A DNA stretch of 64,000 bases from positions 364,721-428,720 of the forward strand of contig NKYR01000012.1 of assembly GCA_003184365.1 (NCBI GenBank), in the 5' to 3' direction. The notes beneath the pieces were generated by a model. That model was not told the origin of the DNA. It was given only the letters and a program-made list of their open reading frames with translations, and ran no database searches. How positions within the stretch are numbered: position 1 is the first letter of the stretch; every line of letters begins with the position of its first letter. Positions 9,999 to 21,860 of the stretch are shown here, one piece after another. The translations under genes were made by a program, and so were the position numbers. The stretch comes from Evernia prunastri. Lineage: Eukaryota; Ascomycota; Lecanoromycetes; Lecanorales; Parmeliaceae.

Positions 9999-11922
9999 TC
10001 ACCCTTGCCTATCCCACGGACACTCACGCGTTCTATCCCTATCCGGGCCCCACAATCGTGCATACTCCAACAAGATTCTGAAAGGAGCGAGCTTCATGTC
10101 CACCGGCCTCCAGGTCTCTTGAACCCAACTCCTTCCCTCTTCCGCAATGGCTTTTCCAACCTCTTGTCCTTCCTGAGTCTCGACGAAGAACCTGTTGTTT
10201 GATTTTTACGTCAATTTTCCCAAGTCAAGAAGTGGTTCAGAATCGCGGGACATGACTCTTAAGGACGTGTCCCAAAACCCAAAAATTGGGCAGGAAGAGG
10301 CAATATGAGCTCGGAATTACTCGGGCAGCTCTTTCATGCCCAACGTGAGAGGCACATAATGAACCCAAGGCACAAGAAAGTCATCATGCCACTCTCGAAA
10401 TATCGTCAATTTGGATACTGTGTTGTGGGAATGTAAGAGATGCTGAAAACGCTCGGTATAGCTGTGCCCGTCGATGTCAAAGGCGAGTTTGCTGCCGTAG
10501 GATGCCTTCATATCCTCGTGAGCTGTGAGAACCAGACTCTCTTTTGGATCTTCCATCCTTTCGCACTCCTCCTCGGAGCAGTGACGGATATCTGAGAACT
10601 TGACATGAACATACCCTAACAGCGCGCTCATGGTACACTTATGGGTCTCCCAAGATTCACCGTTCTCGAAGGAGAGATATAGGTTTGCTCTCATTGTTGA
10701 GCTCTCTGACGAGTCTAAATCGCTGGCTTGTTCTCCAGCTATCATCGTTCCAGACGCCATCCATGGTCGCCCCAGTCCAGTACAAACGTTTTTTTTCCCC
10801 GACTCAGGGTATACCCTCCCTTTCATCGTACCAAGTCATCGCAGGGCTGTAGTCTGTAGCCGGCATGAGTAGATCTTGATTAGAGGAGAGTTTGGTCCGT
10901 GAGAATATTGGCACGAGTGTATTGGTATGCGCCAAGTCTCCCGGCGATGAGAAAATACCGTGCATAGCTCCAGCTTCGGGCAGCTCGCATACGTTCCTAA
11001 TACGAGAGATTTTTTGTGAAAATAGTAGCTGCTCCAAGTCTTCGTTGATAGCGATCTGCTGTAGGGGCTGCGAGGAAAGGCCGGAGCAGGCTGGAGAGTC
11101 AAGGGGGCATGAGATACAAATGATTCGGAGTCAGTCACTTCTTCGGGATAGATATTAAGTTGGTGGGAATTCCTTGACCCTTCTAACGCCGAGACATTTC
11201 TCGCAACTCGAAACGTCATACGAGACAAGCTGAGAGTCAACATACCGAGCTGTGATTTCCCAGGTCCGGTGGGTTCCGACATTATTGAAGTAGACATGCC
11301 TGGGCGACTTTGTCCTGATTTTCCATGGATCGTGCGTATCATCCTCGGGGATTGGGCAGTTGCTGACACCTCTCGAGAGGGCGTCTTGTGGAGCGAACAC
11401 CAATGGTTCGTCAAATGGGTGAATATATATTCCATGTCTGGAAGGAACTGTAAGAAGGGCTCCATTCTATCTTTGAGTATATCGTCATGGCAATTAATAT
11501 GGAGGATGAGTCACATTTGTCTTACAGGCACTATCCGATGCGTTCAATACATACGATTTATCGCGGTTCCTTCGTTGAGGTACAATATCTGATGATCTTT
11601 GACACGAGTTCCAAGCATCTTCCCTCCAATATTTCTTGGATCTAGTGCTTCTCGTACTCGCGCGCGTAACTTACGTGTAGATGTCCCCCAATAGGGTTCA
11701 GAAGTAGCCATGACCGAGTCGTAGTTGTCGATTATAGTGGCGTTCAACCTGACGGCGACATGATACCACTCGTCAAACCCAGGTGGAGGTTCTCTTCTGT
11801 ATCTTTTTTTTGTACTTTGCCATGGCCTCTTCCAACGACTTGGATTGACTCTCCACCATGTGACTATATTGTTGTCTGGCATCCTCGACAGAGATTTCAG
11901 TTGGGTGCTTCTGACCGCTCAT
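9999..11922 (-). pseudogene. broken GT90/CAP10-type glycosyltransferase
   Basis: Minus-strand pieces in successive frames align in order with the fungal CAP10 (GT90) family: a luminal stem (HPTEISVEDARQQYSHMVES), RYRREPPPGFDEWYHVA, PDMEYIFTH, then ITARSCPLDSP-type text, FSQKISRIRNVCELPEAG, the signature YWTGATMDGVWNDDSWRTSQ (around 10780-10720), GYVHVKFSDI, LAFDIDGHSYTERF, IFREWHDDFLVPWVHYVPL and a C-terminal FFVETQEGQEVGKAIAEEG at 10190-10130. An intron at 10192-10320 and one near 11465-11555 are plausible. The coding frame is broken at least four times: an extra base in a T8 run at 11804-11811, a lost base near 11412, an in-frame TGA at 10804-10806 and a frameshift near 10657. An upstream membrane-anchor exon was not found. 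Family role: sugar transfer in the secretory pathway (capsule/xylosyl-type). Probably nonfunctional; homopolymer sequencing error could explain only one lesion. Confidence 0.85.
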
Positions 11923-12445
11923 TGGGCCGAGAGAACATAAACACGGAGTTCTCTATCCGCCACTGGATGAAGAATTGTTGAAGATAGTCCATGGAAGTGG
12001 AACAGCGGCTAAATACCTATTTGGGGAAAGCAGGGAAGAGGAAGACATAGCAAACAAAGAGAGAGCAATAGAGAGGATGACATCTGGTTTGAGAGTTGAG
12101 AGCAGAGAACCAGCCATTTGAAAGCTAATCGTGCCATATTTATTAACATGTTATTGATCTGTTTGACCTTGATACTTGACTTTTGACTTTTCAAGCCACG
12201 CAGTTGTTGCGCCAACTTTGCTATTCAGTGCTCGAACATATGCAGTATTCACCATGATAATATAATAAATTAAACCGTCACGATAATGTTATGGGATGGC
12301 GAGGTACATATGAGTTGGTTAGAGCAGATAAACTTGCTCGTACTCTATTATGGACTTCGGCCCGAAATTTACCCGCTTCATTAGTACATATCGGCAATAC
12401 CTCGGATGTTCGGATCTTGAAACTGCTTGAGAAAAAGTCCCACTG
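11923..12445. other. intergenic, nothing seen
   Basis: AT-rich stretch before the Dbp10 gene; no gene or RNA recognised. Confidence 0.45.
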
Positions 12446-15440
12446 ATGAGTAGCTACTCCGTCGCAATGCCTCACCGACCCTCATCCCCAGCGCCCTCTG
12501 AAAATGAGGTCGATATCTCAGGGGCTCTCTTCGATGATGGCGGCAGCGTCGGCTCCAGCGATGATGGGCAAACGCAACATCCAGACCGCAAAGCTCGAAT
12601 GTTGGAACTGGGAGACATGCCAGATCTGGAAGGCGATTTCAGCTCGGATGACGCAACATTCATTGCGCAAACGCAAGCCGCGTCGAATCGCAAAGCATCA
12701 AAAGTCAAGGGCAGAAGTTTGAAGGGTTCTGGGTTCCAGTCCATGGGTCTCAGTGCGAATTTGCTCAAAGCAATCACTCGAAAGGGCTATTCAGTGCCGA
12801 CCCCCATCCAGCGGAAGACCATACCTCTCGTACTTGACGGCCAAGATGTGGTAGGAATGGCCAGAACAGGGTCAGGGAAAACCGGAGCCTTCGTGATCCC
12901 CTTAGTTGAGAAGTTGAAGGGACATAATGTGAAAGTGGGGGCAAGAGCCTTGATCCTAGCCCCCTCTAGGGAGCTTGCATTACAAACTTTGAAGGTGGTT
13001 AAAGAGCTGGGAAGAGGGACCGATCTGAAGTGCGTGCTACTTGTAGGTGGAGACTCATTAGAGGAACAATTCTCGTACGTACTCTCAGAGAACGTCTAGG
13101 GAGGGGATGATTACTCTCCCTCCCCGCATGTTGTAAGGCTCGGAAACCTCATCGAACCAGCTATGCTGATTCCGATACCTTTCTCCAGCTTCATGTCGGC
13201 AAATCCAGATGTCGTGATTGCTACCCCCGGAAGATTTCTGTACGTCAGCCATCACAAAACATTCTGTATCTCTTTCAAGGCTTACCACTGACCTCATCAA
13301 AGTCATTTGAAAGTGGAGATGGGATTGGACCTGTCATCTGTTCGATACGTAGTGTTCGATGAGGCCGACCGTTTGTTCGAGTTAGGGTTCGCAGCCCAAT
13401 TGACCGAGATTCTACACGCTCTACCTCAGTCAAGGCAGACGCTGCTTTTTTCAGCTACACTCCCAGCGTCACTTGTTGAATTTGCCAGAGCCGGTTTACA
13501 GGAACCCAATCTGGTACGGCTGGATGCGGAGAGTAAAATCTCGCCCGATCTTCAAAGTGCATTTTTTACCATGAAAAGCGGAGAGAAAGAAGGGGCGTTG
13601 CTGCATGTTCTTAACGTAAGTCGATATTCCTTGCATCGATGAAAACATTGTTCGCTCAAATGACTATGAGTAGAACATCATTAAAATCCCAACGGGCCAG
13701 ACAGAGGCGGCGAATCGAGCGAAAGAAGAGGCTAGTAACCGAAACAAGAAGAGAAAGAGGAGTGAGACTGATGCCATGGAGTCGCGCGAAACCCCTACAG
13801 AACACTCTACCATCGTATTTGCTGCCACCAAGCATCACGTAGATTATCTTGCGGCTCTTCTGCGGCAGTCAGGCTTCGCTGTATCTTATGCTTATGGTTC
13901 CTTGGATCAGACGGCGAGAAAGATGCAAGTGCAGAACTTCCGAACCGGCATGACAAACATCCTGGTGGTGACCGATGTTGCCGCGAGAGGTATCGATATT
14001 CCCATTTTAGCGAATGTCATTAATTACGACTTTCCCGCCCAGCCAAAGATATTTGTTCATCGCGTGGGTCGGACGGCAAGAGCTGGTAAAAAAGGGTGGA
14101 GCTATAGCTTGATTCGAGAATCTGATGCGCCATATTTGTTGGATCTACAGCTATTCCTTGGAAAAAGATTGGTGCTTGGTCAAGATGGAGGCAGTGATCT
14201 CAATTATGCCGAAGATGTTACTGTAGGCAGTTTGGTGAGGGATCGGCTGGAAAGGAGTTGCGAATGGGTCAGCAAGCTGCTCGATGAAGACTCAGACCTG
14301 CAGGCACTACGATCTGTTGCCCATAAGGGCGAAAGGCTATATCTCAAGACGCGAAATGCAGCTTCAAGCGAGTCTGCGAGGAGAGCGAAAGAAGTGACTA
14401 CGTCCAAGAGCTGGATGGAGTTGCACCCTCTATTCGATACAAATTACGGTGAGATCGAAAGGGCGAAGATGCTTGCCCGTATCAGCGGCTTCAAACCCCC
14501 CGAGACCGTTTTTGAAATTGGCAAAAGAAACGCGACTAGTGAAGCTGCCGAAGTCATGAAAAAGCGAAGGATAACCGTGGACAATCAGCGTCGGAAGAAA
14601 GATGCACTGCAACGTGCAGAGCTCAAGATATTCGACGAGGACACATTTTCCAACAGGACAGCTGAAAAGCTCCAGGATCTCGGTCCTGACGAAAGCGAGC
14701 CACCGGAACTCGAAGTAGACATGGACTCCGCATCTGAGGACGAGCTCGAAGTTACCTTCACCCAATCCGACCCCCCGAAGGGTGACCGAAAGAAAGACGA
14801 TGGTTACAAAGATCCTTCTTTCTACATGGGCTACACGCCGACTTCCATCAATCTAGCCGAAGATCGAGGATACGGCGTGCACTCTGGTGGAAATTCCAAT
14901 AATTTCGTCCTCGCAGCTCGTGATGTGGTATTGGATCTGGCAGCGGATGACGGAGCCAAAGGCTTTGCACAACCGAGCCGCCCGAGTGGCTTGCGATGGG
15001 ATAAGAAAAGCAAGAAATACGTCGCGAGAGCCAACGATGAAGACGGGAGTAAAGGGGCGAAAATGATCAGAGGCGAGAGCGGGCAGAAGATCGCGGCGAG
15101 TTTCAGGAGTGGGAGGTTTGATGCGTGGAGGAAGTCAAATAAGATTGACCGACTCCCGCGCACGGGCGAAGCCGAGACAGCTAGCAACAGGGCCAGTGGA
15201 GGGGGCGGCGGGAAGAGATGGAAGCACAAGAAAGAAGACGCACCGAAGGATGCGGACAAGTACAGGGACGACTTCTACAAGAGGAAGAAGATGGTGGATA
15301 AGGCGAAGGAGGAGAGGAGGGGGAGATTTAGAGAGGGCAAAGGGAAGAGCGAGATCAAGGGGGTCGATGACGTGAGGAAAGAGAGGGGCTTGAAGGAGAG
15401 GAGGAAAGAGAAGAATGCCAGGCCTGGAAAGAGGAGGTAG
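12446..15440 (+). CDS. DBP10: DEAD-box ATP-dependent RNA helicase Dbp10 (DDX54)
   Basis: Four exons (12446-13074, 13189-13239, 13303-13615, 13674-15440) give 919 aa; starting at the in-frame ATG 12467 (MPHRPSSPAPSENEVDISGA, better Kozak context and the usual Dbp10 start) gives 912 aa. Motifs in order: Q-motif region GFQSMGLSANLLKAI, Walker A ARTGSGKT, APSRELA, ATPGRFLHL across the second intron, DEAD box VFDEADRLFELGF, SAT motif LFSATLP, then the second RecA domain with VTDVAARGIDIP and HRVGRTARAG. The Dbp10-specific C-terminal domain follows (FYMGYTPTSINLAEDRGYGV) and a Lys/Arg-rich tail. Known role: 60S ribosomal subunit assembly in the nucleolus. All introns are short and have canonical GT/AG ends. 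Confidence 0.95.
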
Positions 15441-15925
15441 TAGCGATGAAGGCTCCTGGTAAGATAGATTTGGAGCGGCTGACTATGATACCCATGAGTA
15501 GCTACTAGTTCGATACCTGATATTTGTCACCTCTGAATAGCATGCCATTGCCCTATTTTCAGTCCAGTATTTGAGTTGCACTGACCGATAAGCTTGAAGG
15601 CTCGAAAACCTTCTGAGCCAAGTCTTATTGTGCACTACATTGGGGCCAAATGGAAGTGCATTTAACAATGGGTCAGACGAACATCTAGAATGAAGCATGA
15701 GGATGGTCAGCCACTTGCCCTCGGGTTATATAAATGAGCAAAAAAGTTCCAGAAACAGGGGATTCTCAGATAGGAGCGAAAGATGATGACATTTTCTTCG
15801 TTCATCTGGTCCTTGGACCATCAGCTGAACTATGCTTTTTGGTTGAATCATCACAGAATGCTGTAATGCTGACGAGGAAGCGCTCAAGATGAAGACTTAC
15901 AAGATCGGAAGACTTTTGGAAATCT
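15441..15925. other. intergenic between convergent genes, nothing seen
   Basis: 3' regions of Dbp10 and of the rhomboid-like gene; no additional gene recognised. Confidence 0.45.
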
Positions 15926-16276
15926 CTACTCTCTGTCATTTTCCGAGGCCCTGCCACCGTCGCTCGTTGCCGACTTGGTAGCTGCAGATTCCTCTTGTGA
16001 TTTTTTACCGTTGCTTGCAACCTCTTTCATTTCTTCTGATGGGGCCTTTTCAGTCCCATCTGCACGGTCAGCTGGATCTGGTACTCTTGACAGCTTCGAG
16101 TCTTGTGCTCTTGTCTTCGGGGCCCGTAGCGCAAACACAAGTGCCCAACCCAAAGCTGAGGCGGCGAAGAAAATCGGCCAATCCACCGAGAAACCTCTCA
16201 CGGGCTTATTCAATTTGTCAAATGCTTTCAAACCTGACGCCAACGTTCCTATGCGACCCTTGCGTAGCCACAAGAA
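15926..16276 (-). pseudogene. in-frame C-terminal remnant downstream of the rhomboid stop
   Basis: Directly behind the TGA that ends the rhomboid model, the same frame stays open for 116 codons (FLWLRKGRIGTLASGLKAFD, then a hydrophobic stretch WPIFFAASALGWALVFALRA, then a polar tail). The hydrophobic stretch fits a seventh membrane helix. The simplest reading is that TGA replaced TGG in VLVWFLWL, leaving this part untranslated. An intron spanning the stop (GTATGA to AATAAG) is a less likely alternative. Confidence 0.5.
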
Positions 16277-17705
16277 TCATACAAGTACAGCAGCTAAATT
16301 ACCACCCAAGCAGTCCATGTGGTTCCAGCTGTGATATATTAACTCTTGCTGCGCTGTCGCGGATTTTGTTGCTTACCGAGATTTAGTCGTTAGTGGCATG
16401 CAGAGATTGAAGACAGAAACGCCAACAACTAGCTTATACAAAAGGACGCTTGGCCTGACACCCGCAAAACTGATGATAGTCCGCGGTCTTATCAGAGCTG
16501 CAACGCTTACTAGATTTTGCGGAACGCCAGCGTCTAAGCAATGTCAGGTTGCGTGAGAGAGATTCGGATCGGACGCCCCAACGGGTCGTGAGCATACATA
16601 GGCAGACTAAAGATCCAGACGCCGCGGAATTCGGCCTGACCCATCTATCCCAGTCTCTTATGATAGTGTACTGTGTGTCTATCACCTTTCTCTGTTTCTT
16701 GACTTCCTCCAGATCCTTCGAGAGATCCCTCGGATCAAACAGTAGCTTGATTAAATCTTTTATAGTGGAGATCCCTAAAGAGGCTAAGATCTGGGCCACT
16801 TTGGCATTGGCCGCATTGATCAAACGAGCAGAGGCGTGGATTTGCTGGAGTTGTGCTTGTGTAATGCTTCGGCAGGGATTGGTGACTCGAGCCCACGCGC
16901 AGTCCGCAGCTGCTGCAAGGAAACCTCCAAGAACGTAGACGACAAAAAACGTACGACGATTGAAGACCGAGCCTAGTATACTTGCGACTCCGATGAGGAC
17001 CAAGGAATCAATCATCAGACTTGCGAGGCCACTATGAACAGATTGAGAAGTGACGTAGCTACCCACAACGGAAATATTGCGGACGTCTTGGTGCCTTCGA
17101 TAACTCCAGAAGCGTTCGACAGTGTTCTTATACTGTCGGCCCAGTTTGGACTCCCATTGCACAGAATTCAGCAGGTATAGAATGATGTATATCATGAGTA
17201 TTGGGAGACTAATGGCAAAGGCCCTCCTCACACTTTGACGACGACATGAGGGATCGAGTGGCTGTACAAAAATCGCTACGGGGTCATTTGCTGTTGCATG
17301 AAATCTCACGTGTGTATTTCGAATCACGGAAGGTCTTTTCGAAGACTGTGTGGCCGCTGATTTGTAGAAAGAGCTCAATATTATCAATGGCGAAAGTCGT
17401 GGCAAATGCGCGGATTGAGCGAGACTGAGTCGGTTGTGTACAGCTTTCCGCGCGATGTCGTGAGCGCTCTGGCCTTGAAATTGTTCCAAAGGAGGCGGAG
17501 GACGGCGTTGAGGCACGCATGACTGATAAAGCTTCGCTGTCACAGGACAATAGATCTTCCACAATTGCCCCACTGACTTGAATCCAGAGGTTCCAGGCGT
17601 CGCAAGTCGAGATAGGGGAGCCACAGGCGATAAGAGCCTACTCAATAGAGTACATGGGGGCGCGCTCCTAAAAAAATTCAAGCATAGCATGATTCGTACG
17701 CACAT
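16277..17705 (-). CDS. rhomboid-like membrane protein, probably inactive and truncated
   Basis: Three minus-strand exons (17705-16598, 16497-16377, 16328-16277) give 426 aa; another possible start is 17690 (MLCLNFFRSAPPCTLLSRLL). The N-terminus is basic and Ser/Leu-rich, which may be a mitochondrial presequence. Membrane helices include AFAISLPILMIYIILYLL and LASLMIDSLVLIGVASILGS. Splicing restores the rhomboid core: PNSAASGSLVCL (the place of the catalytic GxSx), then LIRPRTIISFAG with the next helix, then WNHMDCLGGNLAAV. In active rhomboids the last motif reads (A/D)HLGG with the catalytic His; here Cys takes its place and the Gly before the Ser motif is Ala. An in-frame TGA at 16277-16279 ends the model before the last helix. 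Family role: intramembrane serine protease; this copy is predicted inactive. It is divergent from the Lon gene. Confidence 0.7.
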
Positions 17706-18283
17706 GAAAAACACTCGAAGTAACACGGTCCATATAGGCAGAGATCGTAGATAATGTCAAAAAATTCCAAAGCAAGGGGGAGCAGTCCCAAATTTCGCAT
17801 GATGCAAATCGCCCAAAAGGGCTGTGTCTAGCTTCCAAAAGCTGGACATATGAGGGCTGCATTTGGAGCCCTTTTCAGCGACTGAAAGAACTGATGCCAC
17901 AATACTTGGCTGGTACATTAGTGCTCTTTGGTGCCTTTGGAATGGCGAACTTATGAAGTAGCAGACTTTGCCGAAGAGAACGAAGGTTGAAGTGAAAGTA
18001 AAATAACACGAAGCGTGACCGTCCTGTGGGGTCGATACTTAAGACTACTCTGCTAGCGCATAAATGAACCTCGGCTAAGTGTATTCGACTCGTGACCACT
18101 GACGAGAGATGATTGTAAACTATTGGCTTTTAAACCGTATATAAACATACTCACCTAGAAGAATCTCATCATTTCCTACCGCCTTCGCTTTCCGACACAC
18201 CCCACAGAACTTCCTAACATCTTTTCAGAAAAGAACCCTAGACGAACGGGGATAAAACCAACTAGCCACTGACGTGTTTGAAG
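17706..18283. promoter_or_regulatory. shared upstream region of rhomboid-like gene and Lon; TATA-like box at 18138-18145
   Basis: About 580 bases between two divergent starts. TATATAAA at 18138-18145 lies about 140 bp before the Lon start codon. No other gene seen. Confidence 0.4.
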
Positions 18284-21122
18284 ATGGGCCAGAGCAAGTC
18301 CCAGACTCTACCCATCCTACCTTTACCCAAAGGATCCGTACTGTTGCCAGGGATTACCCTTCGTATACCAGTTGCCAATCGAACCGATATACCAGCGCTC
18401 CTCACCTCCGTGTTTACCAAAGACAGACGGCCCAGGGTAGACGCCACTGCCATCTCGATCGGATGTGTGCCCATCAACTCTCCTCTGCTCCGCTCAGACG
18501 GCCAGCAACTGCTTGAAGATGGTGCCCGGAAAAAAAACCGACGAATTGACGATGAAGCTACCAATCCTGGCGATGCTGATCACCGAGATCTATTCATCTA
18601 TGGTACGGTAGCCAAGATCTCTGGCGTCCAAGGGCGCAGGGCCGATGATCTATCATTGATCGTGGAGGGGGTGAGAAGATTTAGAATCGACAGATTCACT
18701 CAAATGAGGCCATACTTCGAGGCAGAGGTGGCCTACTTGGATGAAGAGGGTATGCAAATCGGACGCAGTGAATCAGGCCAAGCACCAACTGACTTCTCCG
18801 TTAACAGTTCTAATGACTGACGCTGAAACGCAAACCCTCTTCGAACATCTCAAGCAGACATCTCGCGAACTTCTGACCCTCGTTCGAGTTGCTTCATTTC
18901 TGCCCCGATCATCTACAAATTTGTCGCCCCTTCTGGCTCGACGTCTAGAACTATACGTGTCTAAAAAGGGGCTAGCAGACGCTGGAGTACTTGCAGATTT
19001 CATGACAAATATTGTCGAAGCTTCTTTGGAGGAGAAACTACGAGTACTGGCTGCCCTGGACGTCAAAGACAGGTTGCATCAGGTTATCGAGTTGCTCTCG
19101 CGGCAGATACAAGGGATGAAAGGGAGTGTCAAGATCACAGCAATCACGAGCACGATTCCATCAAACCAAGGTCTCAACATCAACAATATTAATCGCAAGG
19201 ATAGGGACGCTCTAATTAGTCGAGCGATGAATACCTTCGGAGGTTTCAACCCTGGCTTCTCTGCTCCAGGGGGAGGTGATGAAGGTGGCGACGAGGAGCC
19301 AAATGAACTTGAAGAACTTAAGAAAAGAATTGCTGAGGCGAGGCTTACGCCTGAAGCGCAGAAGGTGGCGGACAGGGAGCTGAAGAGGCTAAAGAAGATG
19401 AATCCTGCACAGGCTGAATACGGCGTCTGTAGGACCTACATCGAAACACTCGCTGAGGTCCCGTGGAGTGCAGTGACTGAAGACCAGCTTGGCGTGGAAA
19501 CGCTGAAGCGAGCACGAAAACAACTTGATGATGACCATTATGGCTTGCAAAAGATCAAAAAGCGTCTGCTGGAATATCTTGCTGTATTGAGATTGAAACA
19601 GGCACTCAATTCGGACATTGAAGCCCAAATTGCCAAAGCTAGGGAAGAAGCTCTTCCACCGAAAGACGACAATTCAAACTCGGAGACAGGGCGGACAGAG
19701 ACTGAGGCTGATTCGGCTAAAATACAGATACTTCAGAGCAAGCGCCGAGTCGACAAATCACCCATCCTGCTTCTCGTCGGCCCTCCAGGGACAGGCAAGA
19801 CCAGCCTTGCAAAGTCTGTAGCGATTGCGCTTGGACGCAAGTTCCACCGCATCTCACTTGGTGGTGTGCGTGATGAGGCAGAGATCCGTGGCCACAGGAG
19901 AACGTATGTCGCTGCAATGCCGGGTCTGATCGTCAACGGCTTGAAGAAGGTTGGCGTGAACAATCCAGTGTTCCTCCTTGACGAGATCGATAAAGTGGGT
20001 GGCTCCAATTTTCACGGAGATCCATCAGCTGCTATGCTAGAAGTGCTGGACCCCGAACAGAACCACTCATTCAATGACCATTATATCAACATACCGATAG
20101 ACCTTAGCAAAGTCCTCTTCATCGCCACAGCAAACAGTCTCGATACGATACCTCCTCCTCTTCTGGACAGAATGGAAACTATCCAGCTATCCGGCTACAC
20201 CACTGTCGAGAAGCGCCATATTGCGAATCAACATCTCATCCCTAAGCAAATCAATGCTAATGCCCTTTCGACGGTCGATATTCATTTCAATGACGATGTT
20301 GTCGATACGATCATAACATCATACACACGCGAGTCTGGGGTTCGCAATCTCGAACGCGAGATTGGCTCTGTCTGCCGCTATAAAGCCGTTGAGTATGCTG
20401 ATGCTAAAGATACCTCTACCCTCAACAAATATAATCCCCACATATCCGTGCCTGATCTAGAAGAGATCCTCGGCATCGAGCGCTTCGATGAGGAAATTGC
20501 GGAGAAGAGATCCGTCCCTGGCATTGTCACTGGTCTTGTTGCTTACAGCTCCGGCGGTCAAGGCAGTATCCTTTTCATCGAAGTTGCAGATATGCCTGGC
20601 TCGGGGCGCGTGCAGCTGACGGGAAAGCTCGGTGATGTGCTGAAGGAAAGCGTTGAGGTAGCTCTTACATGGGTTAAAGCGCATTCGTATGAGCTTGGCC
20701 TTACAACGGATGCGAATCAAGACATCATGAAGAACCGCAGTGTTCATGTGCATTGTCCTAGCGGTGCTATACCGAAAGACGGCCCTTCCGCTGGCTTGGC
20801 GCATACGATCGCTCTCATCTCCTTATTCAGCGGTAAGGCAGTGCCTCCTACTATCGCTATGACGGGAGAAGTGAGCCTAAGAGGCAGGGTCATGCCCGTA
20901 GGCGGTATCAAGGAGAAATTGATCGGCGCTTTGAGGGCAGGAGTCAGGACAGTATTACTACCCAACCACAACCGGAAGGACGTCAAGGATTTGCCGGAAG
21001 AGGTGAAGGAGGGTTTGGAAATCATTCATGTTGGGCATATTTGGGAGGCTATGCGACACGTCTGGCCTGAAGCTCATTGGCCTGGGGAACAGCATCTTGC
21101 GGGGATTGAAAGCAGATTGTAA
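18284..21122 (+). CDS. pln: peroxisomal Lon protease homolog
   Basis: Two exons (18284-18749, 18808-21122; 58-nt intron GTATGC...TAACAG) give 926 aa. Order: N-terminal substrate-binding domain (LPILPLPKGSVLLPGITLRI), coiled linker, AAA+ module with Walker A GPPGTGKT at about residue 480 and Walker B FLLDEIDK at about 543, sensor/arginine region (GVRNLEREIGSVCRYKAVEY) and S16 protease domain with the catalytic Ser in KDGPSAGLAH (about 815) and the Lys motif GGIKEKLIGA. The protein ends in Ser-Arg-Leu, a peroxisomal PTS1 signal, and lacks a mitochondrial presequence. This makes it the peroxisomal (LONP2-type) rather than the mitochondrial (Pim1) Lon. Known role: ATP-dependent removal of damaged or unassembled matrix proteins. 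The first ATG (MGQSKSQ) is in good context. Confidence 0.95.
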
Positions 21123-21407
21123 ATCAAAGTGAATGGCATCTTGGCTTGGTTGCGGGCATTTTACGGAGAATTGGAGGAAATTATCGTTCGAACGCATAGG
21201 ACACTTGTATATAGTGAATTTGGACGCATTGTCCACAAGTCTCGAGGGCGTCAGAAGACATTTCAGGTTCTTGCGCATATTATACAGCTTTCTCCATCCG
21301 GACACCAAAGTTACACAAAAAGAGAGCCATCGTTGCGTAATCCTCCGTACAAAGCCCGACTGCCTGCTCATATCTGCTTCATCTACTGCTGGGGAAACCC
21401 TCCATGT

Positions 21408-21860
21408 TCACTTCTGCACTTTGTTGTCCCCTTGAACAGCCTGTTCGTAAGAAGGCGGCACACCTCCCTGAGCGCTCTCCCCTCCTGCCTGCTGTCCCTC
21501 TTGCTGCGCCACCGTGCCGTACCCTCTCTGCTGCTGCGGTCCAGCAACATACATGTGCTGGCCCCCGTGCGGCTGATTTTGCTGCCTCAGCGCTTCGCTG
21601 CTGGGCTGGTGGTTCACATAGTAGTATGTGACTCGCCCATTCTCGCCCTGGTCGTTGGGTATGGTTTGGTACTCATAATCGTCGGGTTCAGGGTAGAGGG
21701 AGATGATGTACCAGGCGTGGATGAGGCCTGGGATGTAGCCGAGAGTGCAGAGGAGGATGTTGATGAGGCTGTCAGCGGTACAGATGCCGGATTTGATCCA
21801 GACGGCGATGGGAGGGAAGAGGATGGCGAGGAGGCCGAGGAAGATGTCACCGCTGCACAT
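21408..21860 (-). CDS. Pmp3/UPF0057 family protein with PPxY motif (Sna3-like)
   Basis: Single exon, 150 aa. The first 55 residues are the Pmp3 (UPF0057) module: helix 1 FLGLLAILFPPIAVWIKSG, helix 2 DSLINILLCTLGYIPGLIHA, then WYII. A long hydrophilic Gln/Gly-rich tail ends in PPSYEQAV. Short Pmp3 proteins of about 55 aa lack such a tail; yeast Sna3/Sna4 have one with a PPxY that binds the WW domains of the Rsp5 ubiquitin ligase and directs the protein to the vacuole through multivesicular bodies. By analogy this is an endosomal/vacuolar membrane protein. It is convergent with Lon. Confidence 0.88.
   Translation of the reverse strand: MCSGDIFLGLLAILFPPIAVWIKSGICTADSLINILLCTLGYIPGLIHAWYIISLYPEPDDYEYQTIPNDQGENGRVTYYYVNHQPSSEALRQQNQPHGGQHMYVAGPQQQRGYGTVAQQEGQQAGGESAQGGVPPSYEQAVQGDNKVQK

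Noticed and set aside
10780..10800. T8 run as the site of a frameshift in the GT90 gene
   Set aside because: Frame check shows the YWTGAT frame is the same as the upstream one; the lesion there is the TGA at 10804, not the homopolymer.
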